The position numbers and the translations under genes are program-made. A DNA stretch of 64,000 nt from Molossus alvarezi (lineage: Eukaryota; Chordata; Mammalia; Chiroptera; Molossidae). Under the pieces are notes generated by a model. That model saw nothing but the letters and a program-made list of their open reading frames with translations. It was not told the origin of the DNA and ran no database searches. The DNA lies in assembly GCA_037176705.1 (NCBI GenBank), contig CM073894.1:29967501-30031500 (forward strand), in the 5' to 3' direction. This document shows positions 11,795 to 22,062 of the stretch, in pieces (positions within the stretch are counted from its first letter, which is position 1; each line of letters starts with the position of its first letter).

Positions 11795-12089
11795 CTACAT
11801 TTTTGAAATGAACTAAAACATGTCTTCTTGGTGAAATGTAAAAAAGAGTTTGCCCTACTCACTAGTAAGATCGATGGTTGAACAATTTATCACTCACATT
11901 TGCTAAATAATAAAATAATCCGAGTCATTAATTACTTCCAATTAAAATTATTATTTTGAAGTCATTGTAAGAAAAGTGCAATCCTATTCACAATGAAGAC
12001 TGTTGAGATAGCACTAGTCTTCCATCTGGTCAGTGGTTGAACAGATCATTTTCTACTGTATAATCTGAAAGTGACCATGGTAGCCAGTT
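11795..12089. other. Unassigned sequence
   Basis: AT-rich and non-coding. Nothing is recognised. Confidence 0.5.
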
Positions 12090-12560
12090 TCCAATATATC
12101 TCCAGTGATTTCTCCCCCTGGCATTCATGTCTTTGTGCAATCCCCTCCCACATTGTACCAGGAGCAGTATGTGTGACCAATAAAGTGCCACAAAAGTGGT
12201 AGTATATGTTTGAGATTAAGTTATAAAAAAAAATTGCAATTTTTGCCTTGGTTTCTCGAATTCTCTTTTCTCTCTCGGATTACTCACTCTAGGGGCAATC
12301 TTCTGTGTCAAGCGCAGCCCTATGGAGTGGCCCACTTTGCAAGTAGTCGAGGCCTCCAGCCAATAGCCTGTAAGAAACTCAGGCCTCGGCCAGTGGCCAC
12401 GTGAGTGAACTTTAAAGCAGCTCCTCCTGGTCTCATCATGTCTTCAGATGACTCTCGTCCTGCCAGCAGCTTTTTTCATGAGGGAGCCTGAGTCCCAGCC
12501 ACCACTTACATTGGTCCCACAGTTTAGGAACCTGCCATCAAGTTACTCACCGATGACTAT
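12090..12560 (+). mobile_element. MaLR/ERVL-type LTR (solitary, decayed)
   Basis: Matches an old mammalian LTR family: 'tgtgtgaccaataaagtgcc' (about 12170-12189), 'ctctctcggattactcactc' (12271-12290), 'gcagccctatggagtggccc', 'ccacgtgagtgaactttaaa' and 'atgtcttcagatgactctcg'. No internal retroviral sequence adjoins it, so it is a solo LTR. The exact subfamily is not assigned. Confidence 0.65.
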
Positions 12561-12977
12561 AATACCAGTATAATAAGGTAAGTAAAGTAAATGAAGGCAA
12601 AGCTCCCTGAGATTTCCAGTGTGGGTGTGGGGAAGGGAATGCATCTAGGTGGATGGATAAAGAAAGTCAGCCTGGGGAGGGTGGTGGTTACTATGCCTGG
12701 AGGATGGGTGGGGTTTTGACCAGTGGAGTATAAGATGCAAGCATTCCTCATACTGAGCACAGTGTATAGAGAGGTTTGAGACTGAGGAAGTATGTGTATT
12801 GCGGTTATAGCATATAGTCCAAATGTATGAACTAAGAAGGAGAAAGGGTCTAAAGAAGATCATTTAGGTCATTTTGATGAAGACTTAGATTATTAGGAAT
12901 TCCACATTCTTCTGGTAGGATTTTGACTCCTTACCCACTTACTGTCTTTTATGGGCATAAGATCATTGGAGCCTCAT

Positions 12978-12978
<1 letters not shown>
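12561..12978. other. Unassigned sequence
   Basis: G-rich, non-coding stretch. The segment at 12600-12720 has several GGTGG/GGGTGG tracts. No family is recognised. Confidence 0.45.

Positions 12979-13010
<32 letters not shown>
12979..13010. repeat. (GT)16 microsatellite
   Basis: Sixteen uninterrupted GT units. Confidence 0.99.
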
Positions 13011-13012
<2 letters not shown>

Positions 13013-13479
13013 TTATTTGGATAAGTACATGAGTAAAACTCTCATGACTATGGAAAAATTGCAACTTAAAGACTTGGGAGTCAGTCATTGAAGCTTGTAC
13101 TTTGCTGGCCCTGTGCAAAGACTGGATTCAAGAAGAGAGATGAGAGGTCAGGTGATCTGCTAGAAGGCTATGCTAGACATTCAGAGATGTTGAAGATCTG
13201 AATGAATGCCAGAATTAATTACAAAAAACAAACAAATAAAAAAACAAAAAAACAAGAGAGAGATTTAATATTAAGGACATTGCAGAGCAAAAGTATGACC
13301 TGACATCATGATCGAATTTAATGGTCTTGGAATAAAAAAGCCCCTCTAAAACACAGATAAGGGTTTATACATTTTTTACTTAAACAGTTGTCATCACCTT
13401 AAAAAGAGTCAAAATTCCTTTGCATTTCTTTCAGGAGCTTTCCCTTGCACCCGGTGTTTTTGGCCTTGTCTCCATCCTC
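13011..13479. other. Unassigned, A-rich tract at 13220-13255
   Basis: The 13110-13210 part vaguely recalls antisense L2 ('agagatgagaggtcaggtga'). The A/C-rich tract (CAAACAAATAAAAAAAC) could be a retroposon tail without a recognisable body. No gene. Confidence 0.4.
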
Positions 13480-13815
13480 TCTCTGCTCTGAATATAACAA
13501 GGTATTTTACAATTTCTGGAACTTGTCAGCTTTTCTGAGGCTCGGCTTTTATTTCTTCCTCTAAGAATCCTTCTCTGCTTGGCAAAGTCCTCCTCTGCTT
13601 GAAGGCCCACCTCTAACATGACCTTCCTTCGGAGTCAGATTTATTGCATCTTCATGTATTCTACACTTTATCCATATCTTCATTGGGAAGTTATGTATCA
13701 CTTTGTGGAAGTTATTTTATTAAAGTGTACATGTCTCCCTAGTCTGACTGTGCAGAGCTCAGAGATCTTAATGCCTAGCACAAAGCAGACACTCAATTAT
13801 TGTTTATTGCACTGA
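13480..13815 (+). mobile_element. LINE L2, 3' end
   Basis: In sense L2 order: 'ccttctctgcttggcaaagt', 'gcttgaaggcccacctctaa', 'gtctccctagtctgactgtg', and the terminal 'tgcctagcacaaagcagaca' plus 'ctcaattattgtttattg'. These correspond to the L2 3' UTR and its usual terminus. Non-coding remnant. Confidence 0.75.
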
Positions 13816-14501
13816 AATAGAAATAAAATATAGTTAACTGAGACTTGAAACCTGATGATTGAAGATCAAGGCTGATGATGAATTCTATTGCTGATATTAT
13901 CCAATTCTTGCCACCTCTTTCATTGCCTTTCTTTGATATAACCCTCCCTGATGCTTATGTTCTTCACTTCCCTCTGAGTTTTATTCTTAAGTACTTTACA
14001 AAATAACACAGGAACCACAGACTTGTCTGAGTTCAGAGTCCTTGTCTGTAACCAGCAGACTTCACCACCATATCTCTAGCTGCCACCACTTGCTTTGAGC
14101 TTGGTTGGAATTGACCTATTTTGAGCCTGTTCACCAACCTATCAGCTATGCACATTGAGGGGTGAACACTTATGATTAAAAATGAGGTTACATTGTGGTT
14201 CTATAGCCACAGCTAATTTGTCTTCTACCTTCTCCCTTGAGATCTTGCATTACCAAAGTCATTTTGTTTAATTTGACAGTAGTCCTTAGTCACAAAAATG
14301 ACATTGTGCATCAAAAGCAATGTTCCACATAGGTGGGGCACTGGGCTGGGGTATAGCACTGAAAAGAGAAAAATGAGATACACTACTAAAAAAAAAAAAT
14401 CTACAAATAATTCCACTTGAAAAGATTACAGTTCATTCAAAAGACATTTTACAGAGAGGGATTTCTGGAAAAGTTTTAGAGTATCAAGAAAAAAATAATT
14501 A
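13816..14501. other. Unassigned sequence
   Basis: The part at 13900-14000 ('ataaccctccctgatgctta') may be another L2 scrap. The remainder is unrecognised and non-coding. Confidence 0.4.
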
Positions 14502-14936
14502 GTTTCTGTGGTACATTTACACAATGGAGTACTATGCAGCTGTAAGAAAGAAAGATCTCTTATCCTTTGAGACGACATGGAGGGACCTGGAGAGTACTAT
14601 GCTAAGCGAAATAAGCCAGTCAGAGAAAGACAAGTACCACATAATCTCACTTATTTGTGGAACATAATGAACAAAATAAGCTGTTGACCAAAAGAGATGC
14701 AGAGTCATGGAGTAGGGAACAGACTGGCAAACTTCAGAGGGATGAGGGGTGGAGGGGTGGTGGTGGTGGTGGGGGGGGGAAGCTAAACCAAAGAACTCAT
14801 ATGCATGTAAGCACAACAAATTGACATGGATACTAGGCTGGGCAAGGCAGGAGGTGGGTGGGAGCGGGAAGGAGGGTGTCAATGGGGACAAAAGGGGGAT
14901 ATCTGTACTACTTTCAACAATAAAACTTTTTCTTCC
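14502..14936 (+). mobile_element. LINE-1, 5'-truncated: ORF2 C-terminus and 3' UTR
   Basis: The start encodes the L1 ORF2 tail motif YIYTMEYYAAVRKKDLLS, followed by the reading of 'gctaagcgaaataagccagt'. The 3' UTR has a (GGT)n/G-rich patch at 14745-14780 and an AATAAA followed by a T-rich end. About 435 bp, so severely 5'-truncated. The reading frame is recognisable, suggesting a relatively young copy. Confidence 0.92.
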
Positions 14937-15144
14937 AGTGGTGGGTTAGATTAATAAACTTAAATACCTAATGCAGTCAGTAACTTGAATTTGGTAGCAC
15001 AGTAGAAGTCTTTGCATTTAGTTTTTTGTTGTTCTCATGTCAGACAGAGCTAAAGAGAAATTTGAGCACCTTGAAGCAAATTTGAGAGCAGGCTCACAAT
15101 TTAACATCTTGGAGCATCAACTACTTACCTAACCTTTGTTCCCA

Positions 15145-15232
15145 GTACTAGTGGGAGGGGCTACAAAGGTGAATAAAATTTGATTCCTGTTCTGGATAAA
15201 CTTATAGCCTGTGGGGGAAGCAGTCCTGCCCT
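15145..15232 (-). mobile_element. LINE L2 fragment (antisense)
   Basis: 'agtactagtgggaggggcta', 'acaaaggtgaataaaatttg' and 'taaacttatagcctgtgggg' follow the reverse complement of the L2 3' end. Short and diverged. Confidence 0.5.
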
Positions 15233-15233
15233 G

Positions 15234-15558
15234 TTTTTTTGTTTTTTTTTAATGTTTTTAAATTTTTATTGAATATATTGGAGTGACATTGGTTAATAAG
15301 ATTATATAGGTTTCAGGTGTACAATTCTATAGCTCATCATCTGTGATTTGTATTGTGTGATCATCACCCAAAGCGAGGCCTCCTTCCATCACCATTTATC
15401 CTTTACCCTTTTCTTCCTCCTCTCACCCCCGTTTCTCTGGTAATCACCATACTACTGTCTGTGTCTATGAAGTCTATTTTTTTTTGTTGCTTAATCCCTT
15501 CACCTTTTTCAGCCAGCCCCCAACCCACCTCCCCTCTAACAGCTGTCCCTGAATCTTA
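15234..15558 (-). mobile_element. LINE-1 3' UTR (antisense), 5'-truncated
   Basis: Begins with a poly-T (reverse of the poly-A), then 'ttattgaatatattggagtg', 'tgacattggttaataagatt' and 'tttcaggtgtacaattctat'. It continues through 'tccttccatcaccatttatc' to 'ctctaacagctgtccctgaa'. Only the UTR is present. Same general family as the copies at 4441 and 52064. Confidence 0.88.
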
Positions 15559-16875
15559 AACAACAAAAAAATCGTGATGGCATGCATGTAGCTCATATAA
15601 AATCAATATTTAGTCTTTAGTTCTTACCATATGCTAAAATTTTAAACAGGAGGACACACTGTAGGGGTGTGGCTAAAATAATTAGAAACAGAATTGAGAG
15701 AGCAGGGCCTCTCACCAGAGAAGAAGTGAATGTCGACTTGGAATACCATAGATTGTACCATTCTTTTTTTTTTTTCTTGTATAATTATAATCTTGCTAGT
15801 AACCCACAGGTTTAGATCTTAAGGAGCAGTATAAAGATAACTGTGGAATTGGGGGATGGCAGTTTTATATGTTCAATGCTTCAAAAAAAAAAAAAACCCT
15901 TTTATTCACTTGCTTTATACTTATGGATATAAACTGCGGTCAAAGTTTGCAGTTGGTCCTCATGCAACTCTCTGTCCAGGGGTCAAAAGTTCAAGAGCAC
16001 CCTGACACAGTGTTAGGCAAGCCAGCTTCTGCCCACTGTGTGCAAAGGTGCCCGCCTCACAGGAGCCGGAGCAACACCACCACACTGTGTATTCTGGGAA
16101 AGGTGCAGCCTGCTTTGCATTCAGTAAATGAAGCTTCGCATTTGGGGTTTTGGAAAAAAAAAAGATGTAACGGAAACAAAACAGAATGCAATGGAAGCAA
16201 AATGTTGGCAAAACTCAAATTGCATTGGATTTATACTTATTGGATTTTTGAAGTAAGCTGACAAGAAAAATTACCTTCATTGCAAATCACTGAAGGGCTT
16301 TTCTATAGAATAAACACACTCACGGAGAAGAGCTAATTCAAAGGAAGCTTCAATATGTTAATATAATAATTAAGCAGTCAGGCACAACAGGCAGCCCGTT
16401 TCCTGGAGCTCAGCACGCCTCAGGTGGGGTATAAGGTAGAAGGCTGAAGGCTAAACGACTTCACCCACCTGAGATTGACTATAATCACCTTAAAATATGA
16501 TATGAGATGACTGTTACCCTCATTGGAAAGTATTTACTCATGCAAACAAGCAGAAAGAACCAAATTCTCTGTATTTGGTGGGCAGACGTTAAGAGCTGAA
16601 TTATTGGAATCAGCCTCAAAACTTGGAAACTTCAATGCTTCTAATTGGAGACTGCATTTTCCCAAGTTCTTGGTGGTCTTTTTCTTTGCTGAGTGTCTCA
16701 TCTTCTCCTTCTTTTATTTGAACCTTCTTGAAGCCAATTTTTTTGTGTTTGGAAAACCCATATACTCCATCGGACTTATTAGTGATGTGTGCGTGCTTGA
16801 GGTGGTTTTTGGTAAAGCAGCTATTCAGCCTGGTATCCGGATAGCTTCATTTCTTATGAAGAAGATTATATAGAA
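15559..16875. other. Unassigned, repeat-poor sequence
   Basis: 1.3 kb with no transposon recognised apart from homopolymer tracts near 15763 and 15882. The portion 15900-16480 is complex and comparatively GC-rich. It contains a direct repeat of nuclear-receptor half-sites (15980-15993). No coding exon is supported. Confidence 0.5.
15980..15993 (+). promoter_or_regulatory. Possible DR2 nuclear-receptor site
   Basis: GGGTCA-AA-AGTTCA: two RGKTCA-type half-sites in direct orientation with a 2-bp spacer, the layout used by retinoic acid receptor dimers. Such matches are common by chance, and context is the only support. Confidence 0.2.
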
Positions 16876-16998
16876 ATAGTGCTTCTCAAATTCTACTGTG
16901 TACAAGGGGCCTCTGGGGTCTTACGAAATGTAGATTCTGATTCCATAAGTCTAGGGTGGAGCCTGAAATTCTGCATTTCTGAAAAACTCCAGGAAGAA
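16876..16998 (+). mobile_element. MER5-type hAT-Charlie fragment
   Basis: 'agtgcttctcaaattctact', 'aaatgtagattctgattcca', 'taagtctagggtggagcctg' and 'aattctgcatttctgaaaaa' follow the MER5A-like order. The 3' terminal repeat is lost. Confidence 0.75.
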
Positions 16999-18851
16999 TA
17001 CAATATAAGCAGTAACATCTATGATTTTTTTTTTAATATCAGCAAGCCATGTGATAATAGGAAAATAAAGGCTAAAAGATAAGGATGTAAAAAAACCCAG
17101 TGTTTTCAAGTAGTTGACTCTCTTTTCTGGTTATTGATAATTGACCTCATAGAGAAGAAATTAGAGACCATGAACTATGAACTTCCTGGGGATTATAGAT
17201 AAACAGATTAGTCTTATTTTTAGACTGATTCATATCTCTGAAGACAAGATAATTCCTTTTTGATATACATGTCACAGGAAAATCTCAAGGCAATGACATA
17301 TCATTGCTTCAGGGCTTTATTAGCAGTTAGTTAGTTTAGCCTAAGTAAGAGCTGACTAGAAATAGATAGAGAGGAGGTAAAGCCTGGTTATAAATGAATG
17401 GGCAGAATGGTTTTTGTGCATGGTTGGTGTGTTCCCACTTGATGCTTTCCTCCTGTGCTTTCGCGTTGTTATACGTGTGGATTTCTTTGGGCCCTAAAGG
17501 TAACATGACCATGAATTCCATAAATCTGTAGTAACTGAAAACAGTGAGAAAAATGAGACAACTGTTATTTTCCTGAACTCTCTGTAAATGGAAATAAATG
17601 ATGCTTTTGTTTGTCTGTTTACTTTGTCTTGTTTTTGTTTTCCCAAACCAGAAGTGTCTGTGCAGGGAAGTGCTCATGAGGACCCTGAGCAGTCGGTATA
17701 AAACCTCCTGGATTTCTAGCTTCTCATTTGCTGCAATGTTTCATTCTGAACATCCCTGTAGCATTGATGATGGGCTGGTCACATAAGTCCTAAGAAGAAA
17801 TGATTGTTTCCTGAAATGCTTTTAAAAGTTCATTGGCTTGTGTTTTCGAGTTCATTCCAACCTCAACTGTGTTTCATTAAAACATCAACAATTGTCTGAG
17901 GAACTGAAGAGAAATATAGTCTCCCATACTTCCTACCAGCCTCTCAGCAATATTTTTTGGTGTTGGTAACTACTCTTCATCCTCTTTACATGTGCTTGGT
18001 TTGGTTCTTCTTTATTCCTGATCTGGGTTACTGTCCATACAAATGTCGTAAAACTCCAAGACTACTGTACTTCTCTGAAGCTGTTGGTACATAGCCTGTG
18101 AGGCCTTACACAGGGCACTCTCCCTGATAGTGGCCTTTACCCTTCCAGGAGTTACCCCTGGGCACTTCCCCAAGGCTGTTACTACAAAGCTCATACAAAT
18201 CAGTGCTTCATTAGCTCCCCTCTTCCCTCAGGCCAAATATCTTAACATGGCAGACAACCCTAGCCCAAACAATTTCTGCTGTTTTATCTCCTGCAACTCT
18301 ACCTTAGTCTCACCAGGCACATACCTGTTCATACACATTTTTCTACTTGCATGTCATTTCCCCATCTAGGATGTTACTCTCTTGTCTATTCCTCTATGAG
18401 CTTTCTCTAGTATTGTTGGACAAAATTAATTGCCTACTTTTATTTTGTTGATACTTTCATAACTGTTTGTTTATGTATGCATTATGCTGATTGCATTATA
18501 TTGTGATGATATTTGTAGTTATTACGTCTTATAAATGGTTCTATCCTCAATCTCTTGTTTTTGGAGCTCCATCAGGCAATGATGACATCTTTGGCATCTA
18601 ATTTCCCATGGTTGACTCTGCTAATCTGCTTGGGTCGCTTTGCTCACTTGAAACTAATGCAGATGCTGTCTTTTCCTACTGCACGCCAGGTTGTGGAGGG
18701 CAGCCTTCTCAGAGAGAGGACAAAGAAGAGAATGTAAGAAGGCTGTCACCCATCACCACAGCTTCCTCCCAAATCTCTCATGCCTTCAAATGTCATGTGA
18801 CTTGGTACATATTAGATAGTCACGATTATTTGATTATTTTGACAATAATAA
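16999..18851. other. Unassigned sequence (1.85 kb)
   Basis: No transposon is matched with confidence. The stop-free stretches at 17336-17677 and 18555-18889 show no domain and no conserved-exon features. CT-rich parts near 18280-18410 could be decayed L2. Confidence 0.45.
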
Positions 18852-18965
18852 TAATGCTAACATTTGCTGATCTTAATACTAGGCATTAAGTATTTCCATG
18901 TACAATCTTCTTTGATCCTCATCCACCCCAAGAAGTGGAAGTACTGTGAAGCTAATGAAGTTTAA
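18852..18965 (+). mobile_element. MIR SINE, 5' half
   Basis: 'aatgctaacatttgctgatc', 'actaggcattaagtatttcc', 'ttgatcctcatccaccccaa' and 'gaagtggaagtactgtgaag' correspond to the first half of MIR. The second half is displaced to 19518-19622. Confidence 0.75.
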
Positions 18966-19517
18966 GTTTTCAGGGCCATTTACTTACAAGGACTCCTTAA
19001 AAGCTCTGTTTATAAATTTACCAATAAAAAATGTGTAATTCTTTTTCTCATTTTAAATCCACATTCTCTTTTATACCTAATTTTATACTAATACCTTTAT
19101 ATACATATTTTTAAAAAGGCCCCTCAAATTCTATGTGCCTCAGGCCCCATAGAACCTAGATCTGCCTTTCCTAGTCCTGTGATGCAGAAACTATAACATC
19201 GAGATAACAACAAACGTGCATCTTGAAAATTTAACCACAGTAAAGACATGGTTGTATTATTGCAAAGGTAATGGAAAATGATACTTTTCAGTTGGCTTAT
19301 CTGTTACAAAAAAAAAAGCACAAAATTGAGAATGCTGAGATAGATTATGAACAAGTGACAAAACACTGACCCAGAGAGTCCCAGATGGCCGCAAACAATT
19401 GTCGTATACAATCCCAGTCCTGTCCAGCCACCTTCATCTGAGGACAGAGATTTGGTGAAGACTGACAGCCAGTTAGTTACCAGTAGTGTGATCAAATGTA
19501 GTCTGCGTATTTATATC
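18966..19517. other. Insert inside a MIR element, unassigned
   Basis: About 550 bp separating two complementary MIR halves. It contains 'attctatgtgcctcaggccc' (19129-19148) and an A run at 19308-19317. I see no terminal repeats, target duplication or SINE/L1 hallmark, so the inserted family is unknown. Confidence 0.45.
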
Positions 19518-19622
19518 ATATATGAGAACTAAGGATCAGAGAAGTTAACTAACTTGCCAAAAATTACATAGCTAGTAAGTGATCGAGATGGGTTCCAAGC
19601 TGAAATCTGTCTCTCTGAGTGT
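19518..19622 (+). mobile_element. MIR SINE, 3' half
   Basis: 'aaggatcagagaagttaact', 'aacttgccaaaaattacata', 'gctagtaagtgatcgagatg' and 'ggttccaagctgaaatctgt' continue MIR where the copy at 18852-18965 stops. Confidence 0.8.
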
Positions 19623-20093
19623 TTGTTGATTGATTTTATATCAAACCGAAGTCAACAGAGAATATAATTATTGACTTCCTTTCAGTCCTTTTGCTGCTGT
19701 CTCTGGAATCCCCTTACCCCAACCTGTCCTCATGGCCTCAGGCAGGAGTGCGGTCTCTGGGACGACATCATTACAAGGTTGACACTGTCCTAGATTATTT
19801 CTTACCCCCATAATCCTGTTTCAAACTGTTATTCAAACTTTAGAATTGGGCTTACTCATTTATTTGATTTTTTACTGTAATGGGCATGTCAAATTTCTAA
19901 AACTTCCTGCAAAATAAGATTTTGACCTATGCATACCCACCTGGTCTCTGAACTACCCTGTCCTGACTCTAGTCACAATTTTTGCTTTGCATTGTTTTGT
20001 TTAGGGTGCTGGGCTCCTTGGCCCTTCTCTGTTTTTCCCTCTGCTACTTTGAACCCTGACCTTGTTTTGCAAGCTCTAGCCACATGGAGTTTC
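19623..20093. other. Unassigned sequence
   Basis: No family recognised and no gene. Confidence 0.45.
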
Positions 20094-20094
20094 G

Positions 20095-20465
20095 TGACAG
20101 TTAATTTTATGTGTCAACTTGACTGGACCATCGGATGCCCTGATATTGTGAATCGTAATTCTAGGTATGTTTGTGAGATATTTCTGGATGAGATTAACAT
20201 TTGAATTTGAAGACTGAGTAAAACAGATTGTTCTCCCCAAAGTGGGTAAGACTCATCCAATGTGTTGAAGGCCTGAATAGAGCAAAAGCCTGAGTGAAAG
20301 AGAATCTGCCCTCTCTGTCTGTCTTCCAGCTGGAATACTGGTTTCCTCCATTAGAACTAGGACTGAAGCTGGACCTGCACCATCAGTTCTCCTAGGTCTT
20401 CAGGGTCTCTAACTGCAGATACTGGTTTCTCAGCCTCCAGAATCACATGGACAATTTCTTTACAA

Positions 20466-20517
<52 letters not shown>

Positions 20518-20524
20518 ATCTATC

Positions 20525-20555
<31 letters not shown>

Positions 20556-20588
20556 ATCTATCTATCTATCTATCTATCTATCATCTAC

Positions 20589-20663
<75 letters not shown>

Positions 20664-20700
20664 AATCATCTATCATCTATCTATCTATCATCTATCTGTC

Positions 20701-20747
<47 letters not shown>

Positions 20748-20772
20748 ATCTATCATCTATCTATCATCTGTC

Positions 20773-20811
<39 letters not shown>

Positions 20812-20925
20812 ATCTATCTATCTATCTATCTATCATCTATCTATCATCTATCTATCTATCTATCTACCTACCTATCTATCTATCCATCCATCCTATTAGT
20901 TCTGTTTCTCTGGAGAACCCAGATT
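20095..20925 (+). mobile_element. MaLR/ERVL-type (MLT-class) LTR with an expanded microsatellite
   Basis: 'tgacagttaattttatgtgt', 'caacttgactggaccatcgg', 'gatgagattaacatttgaat', 'gactgagtaaaacagattgt' and 'gaaggcctgaatagagcaaa' are diagnostic of this mammalian LTR class. 'cagcctccagaatcacatgg' precedes the repeat and 'gttctgtttctctggagaac' follows it, as in the family consensus, where a short TATC run occupies this place. Here it has grown to about 430 bp. It is a solo LTR without internal retroviral sequence, and its end (TGACTAATACA in the family) has decayed. Confidence 0.85.
20465..20892. repeat. Long compound (ATCT)n microsatellite
   Basis: About 430 bp of ATCT/TATC units. Dropped-unit variants (ATC ATCT), occasional CTACC, CTGTC and TCAATC units, and CCATCCATCC at the end break it into a mosaic. 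In one frame it stays open for 150 codons as an Ile-Tyr-Leu-Ser repeat. That is a by-product of a tetranucleotide repeat without stop codons in that frame and should not be read as a gene. Confidence 0.98.
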
Positions 20926-21618
20926 TCTTTCACCTGGACGTTGGAAACTGTCCAGATCTCACTTGAGGGTTTTCATGGGCAGGCCTGACCAGGCAGGAGC
21001 TGGCGGCCCTCATCTTTGTTAATGCCTGTGGGCCGAACTAGGTACAAACCAGGTGTCCCTTTGATGAGTGATGTCTTCTTTTCTGAACCATCAATTAAAG
21101 GACAGTTACCAATGAAAGAAAATATTCCAAATCTATATTTTCTTGGAAAATGTAAAATATAGACCAACACAGAGGCATTTATTTCTGATAAACATCAATT
21201 GGCCTGAATTTGGAAAAGTTCAATCTTTAGATGAAAATCTTGCTCCTATGTATTGTATCTTTTCTACTGCCTTTGTTGGGTTACACTGAAGACACTTGAA
21301 CAATTTCCTAATGATGGGGGATCACCACAGTGAACATAAATGATCGTATTCAGCACTAATTTAGGGATGCTCTCACTGTAGGGGATCTCTGTGTCAACGC
21401 AGAATAAAATAATTTCTATTCATAGATACTGCAGTGCCGTTCATACTTAGTGTGGTGATTGAAGTCCCTATACTAAGCAACCCCCTTTGTTATGCAACTA
21501 GTGGTAATTATTTTGTCTCATTTCTCAACCTTCTTCCTTCACTATAAATCTGTCAGCTATCACTTCTTACTTTCCTCAGTGAACCTGCCTTAACAAAATT
21601 CATTCCTCTCCCTCTGGG
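20926..21618. other. Unassigned sequence
   Basis: Non-coding. It includes a moderately GC-rich patch at 20990-21060. No family is recognised. Confidence 0.45.
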
Positions 21619-21683
21619 ACAGCAGGTCTCAATGGGAGGATTTCCCTTCCTCAGGGGACATTTGGCAATGTATTGAGATGTTT
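21619..21683 (+). mobile_element. MER20 hAT element, left part
   Basis: 'acagcaggtctcaatgggag', then 'tcaggggacatttggcaatg', corresponding to the MER20 start. It is interrupted by a SINE and resumes at 21899. Confidence 0.85.
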
Positions 21684-21898
21684 TTAAAAAATATGTTTTT
21701 GTTGATATTTTAGAGACACAGCAACAGTGAGAGAGATAGAAACATCGATGTGAGAGAGAAACATTGATCGGCTGCCTCCTGCACGACCCCCACCAGGGAT
21801 CAAACCGAAACCTGGGCATGTGCCCCGACTGGGAATCAAACCAGGAACTCTCAGTCCATGGGATGATGCTCAATCCACTGAGCCACACTGGCCAGGCA
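21684..21898 (-). mobile_element. VES-type SINE (antisense) inside MER20
   Basis: 'tttgttgatattttagagac', a GA tract, 'catcgatgtgagagagaaac', 'gggcatgtgccccgactggg' and 'ccactgagccacactggcca' show a complete reversed SINE. Flanking 'gagatgttttta' and 'tgacatttttaa' look like the duplicated MER20 target. Confidence 0.93.
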
Positions 21899-22062
21899 AT
21901 ACTGTGACATTTTTAATTGTTATACTTTAGAGAGGGGGGTGCTACTGGCATCTAGTGGATAGAGGTCTTGTTCCTAAACCTCTAACAGTGCACAGGACAG
22001 ACCTTCACCACAAAGAATTAGTTGGGTCAAAATGTCAGTAGTGCCCAGGTTTACAAACACTG
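21899..22062 (+). mobile_element. MER20 hAT element, right part
   Basis: 'ggggggtgctactggcatct', 'agtggatagaggtcttgttc', 'cagtgcacaggacagacctt', 'cacaaagaattagttgggtc' and 'gtcagtagtgcccaggttta' follow the MER20 consensus to its end. Confidence 0.88.

Noticed and set aside
12090..12560. Complete endogenous retrovirus
   Set aside because: Only an LTR is present; no internal coding sequence or second LTR was found alongside.
14532..14891. 119-codon minus-strand frame with a His run
   Set aside because: Antisense to the L1 at 14502-14936; the His run is the reverse of the (GGT)n patch.
20447..20899. 150-codon open frame rich in Ile-Tyr-Leu-Ser
   Set aside because: It is the translation of an ATCT microsatellite inside an LTR and carries no other coding sign.
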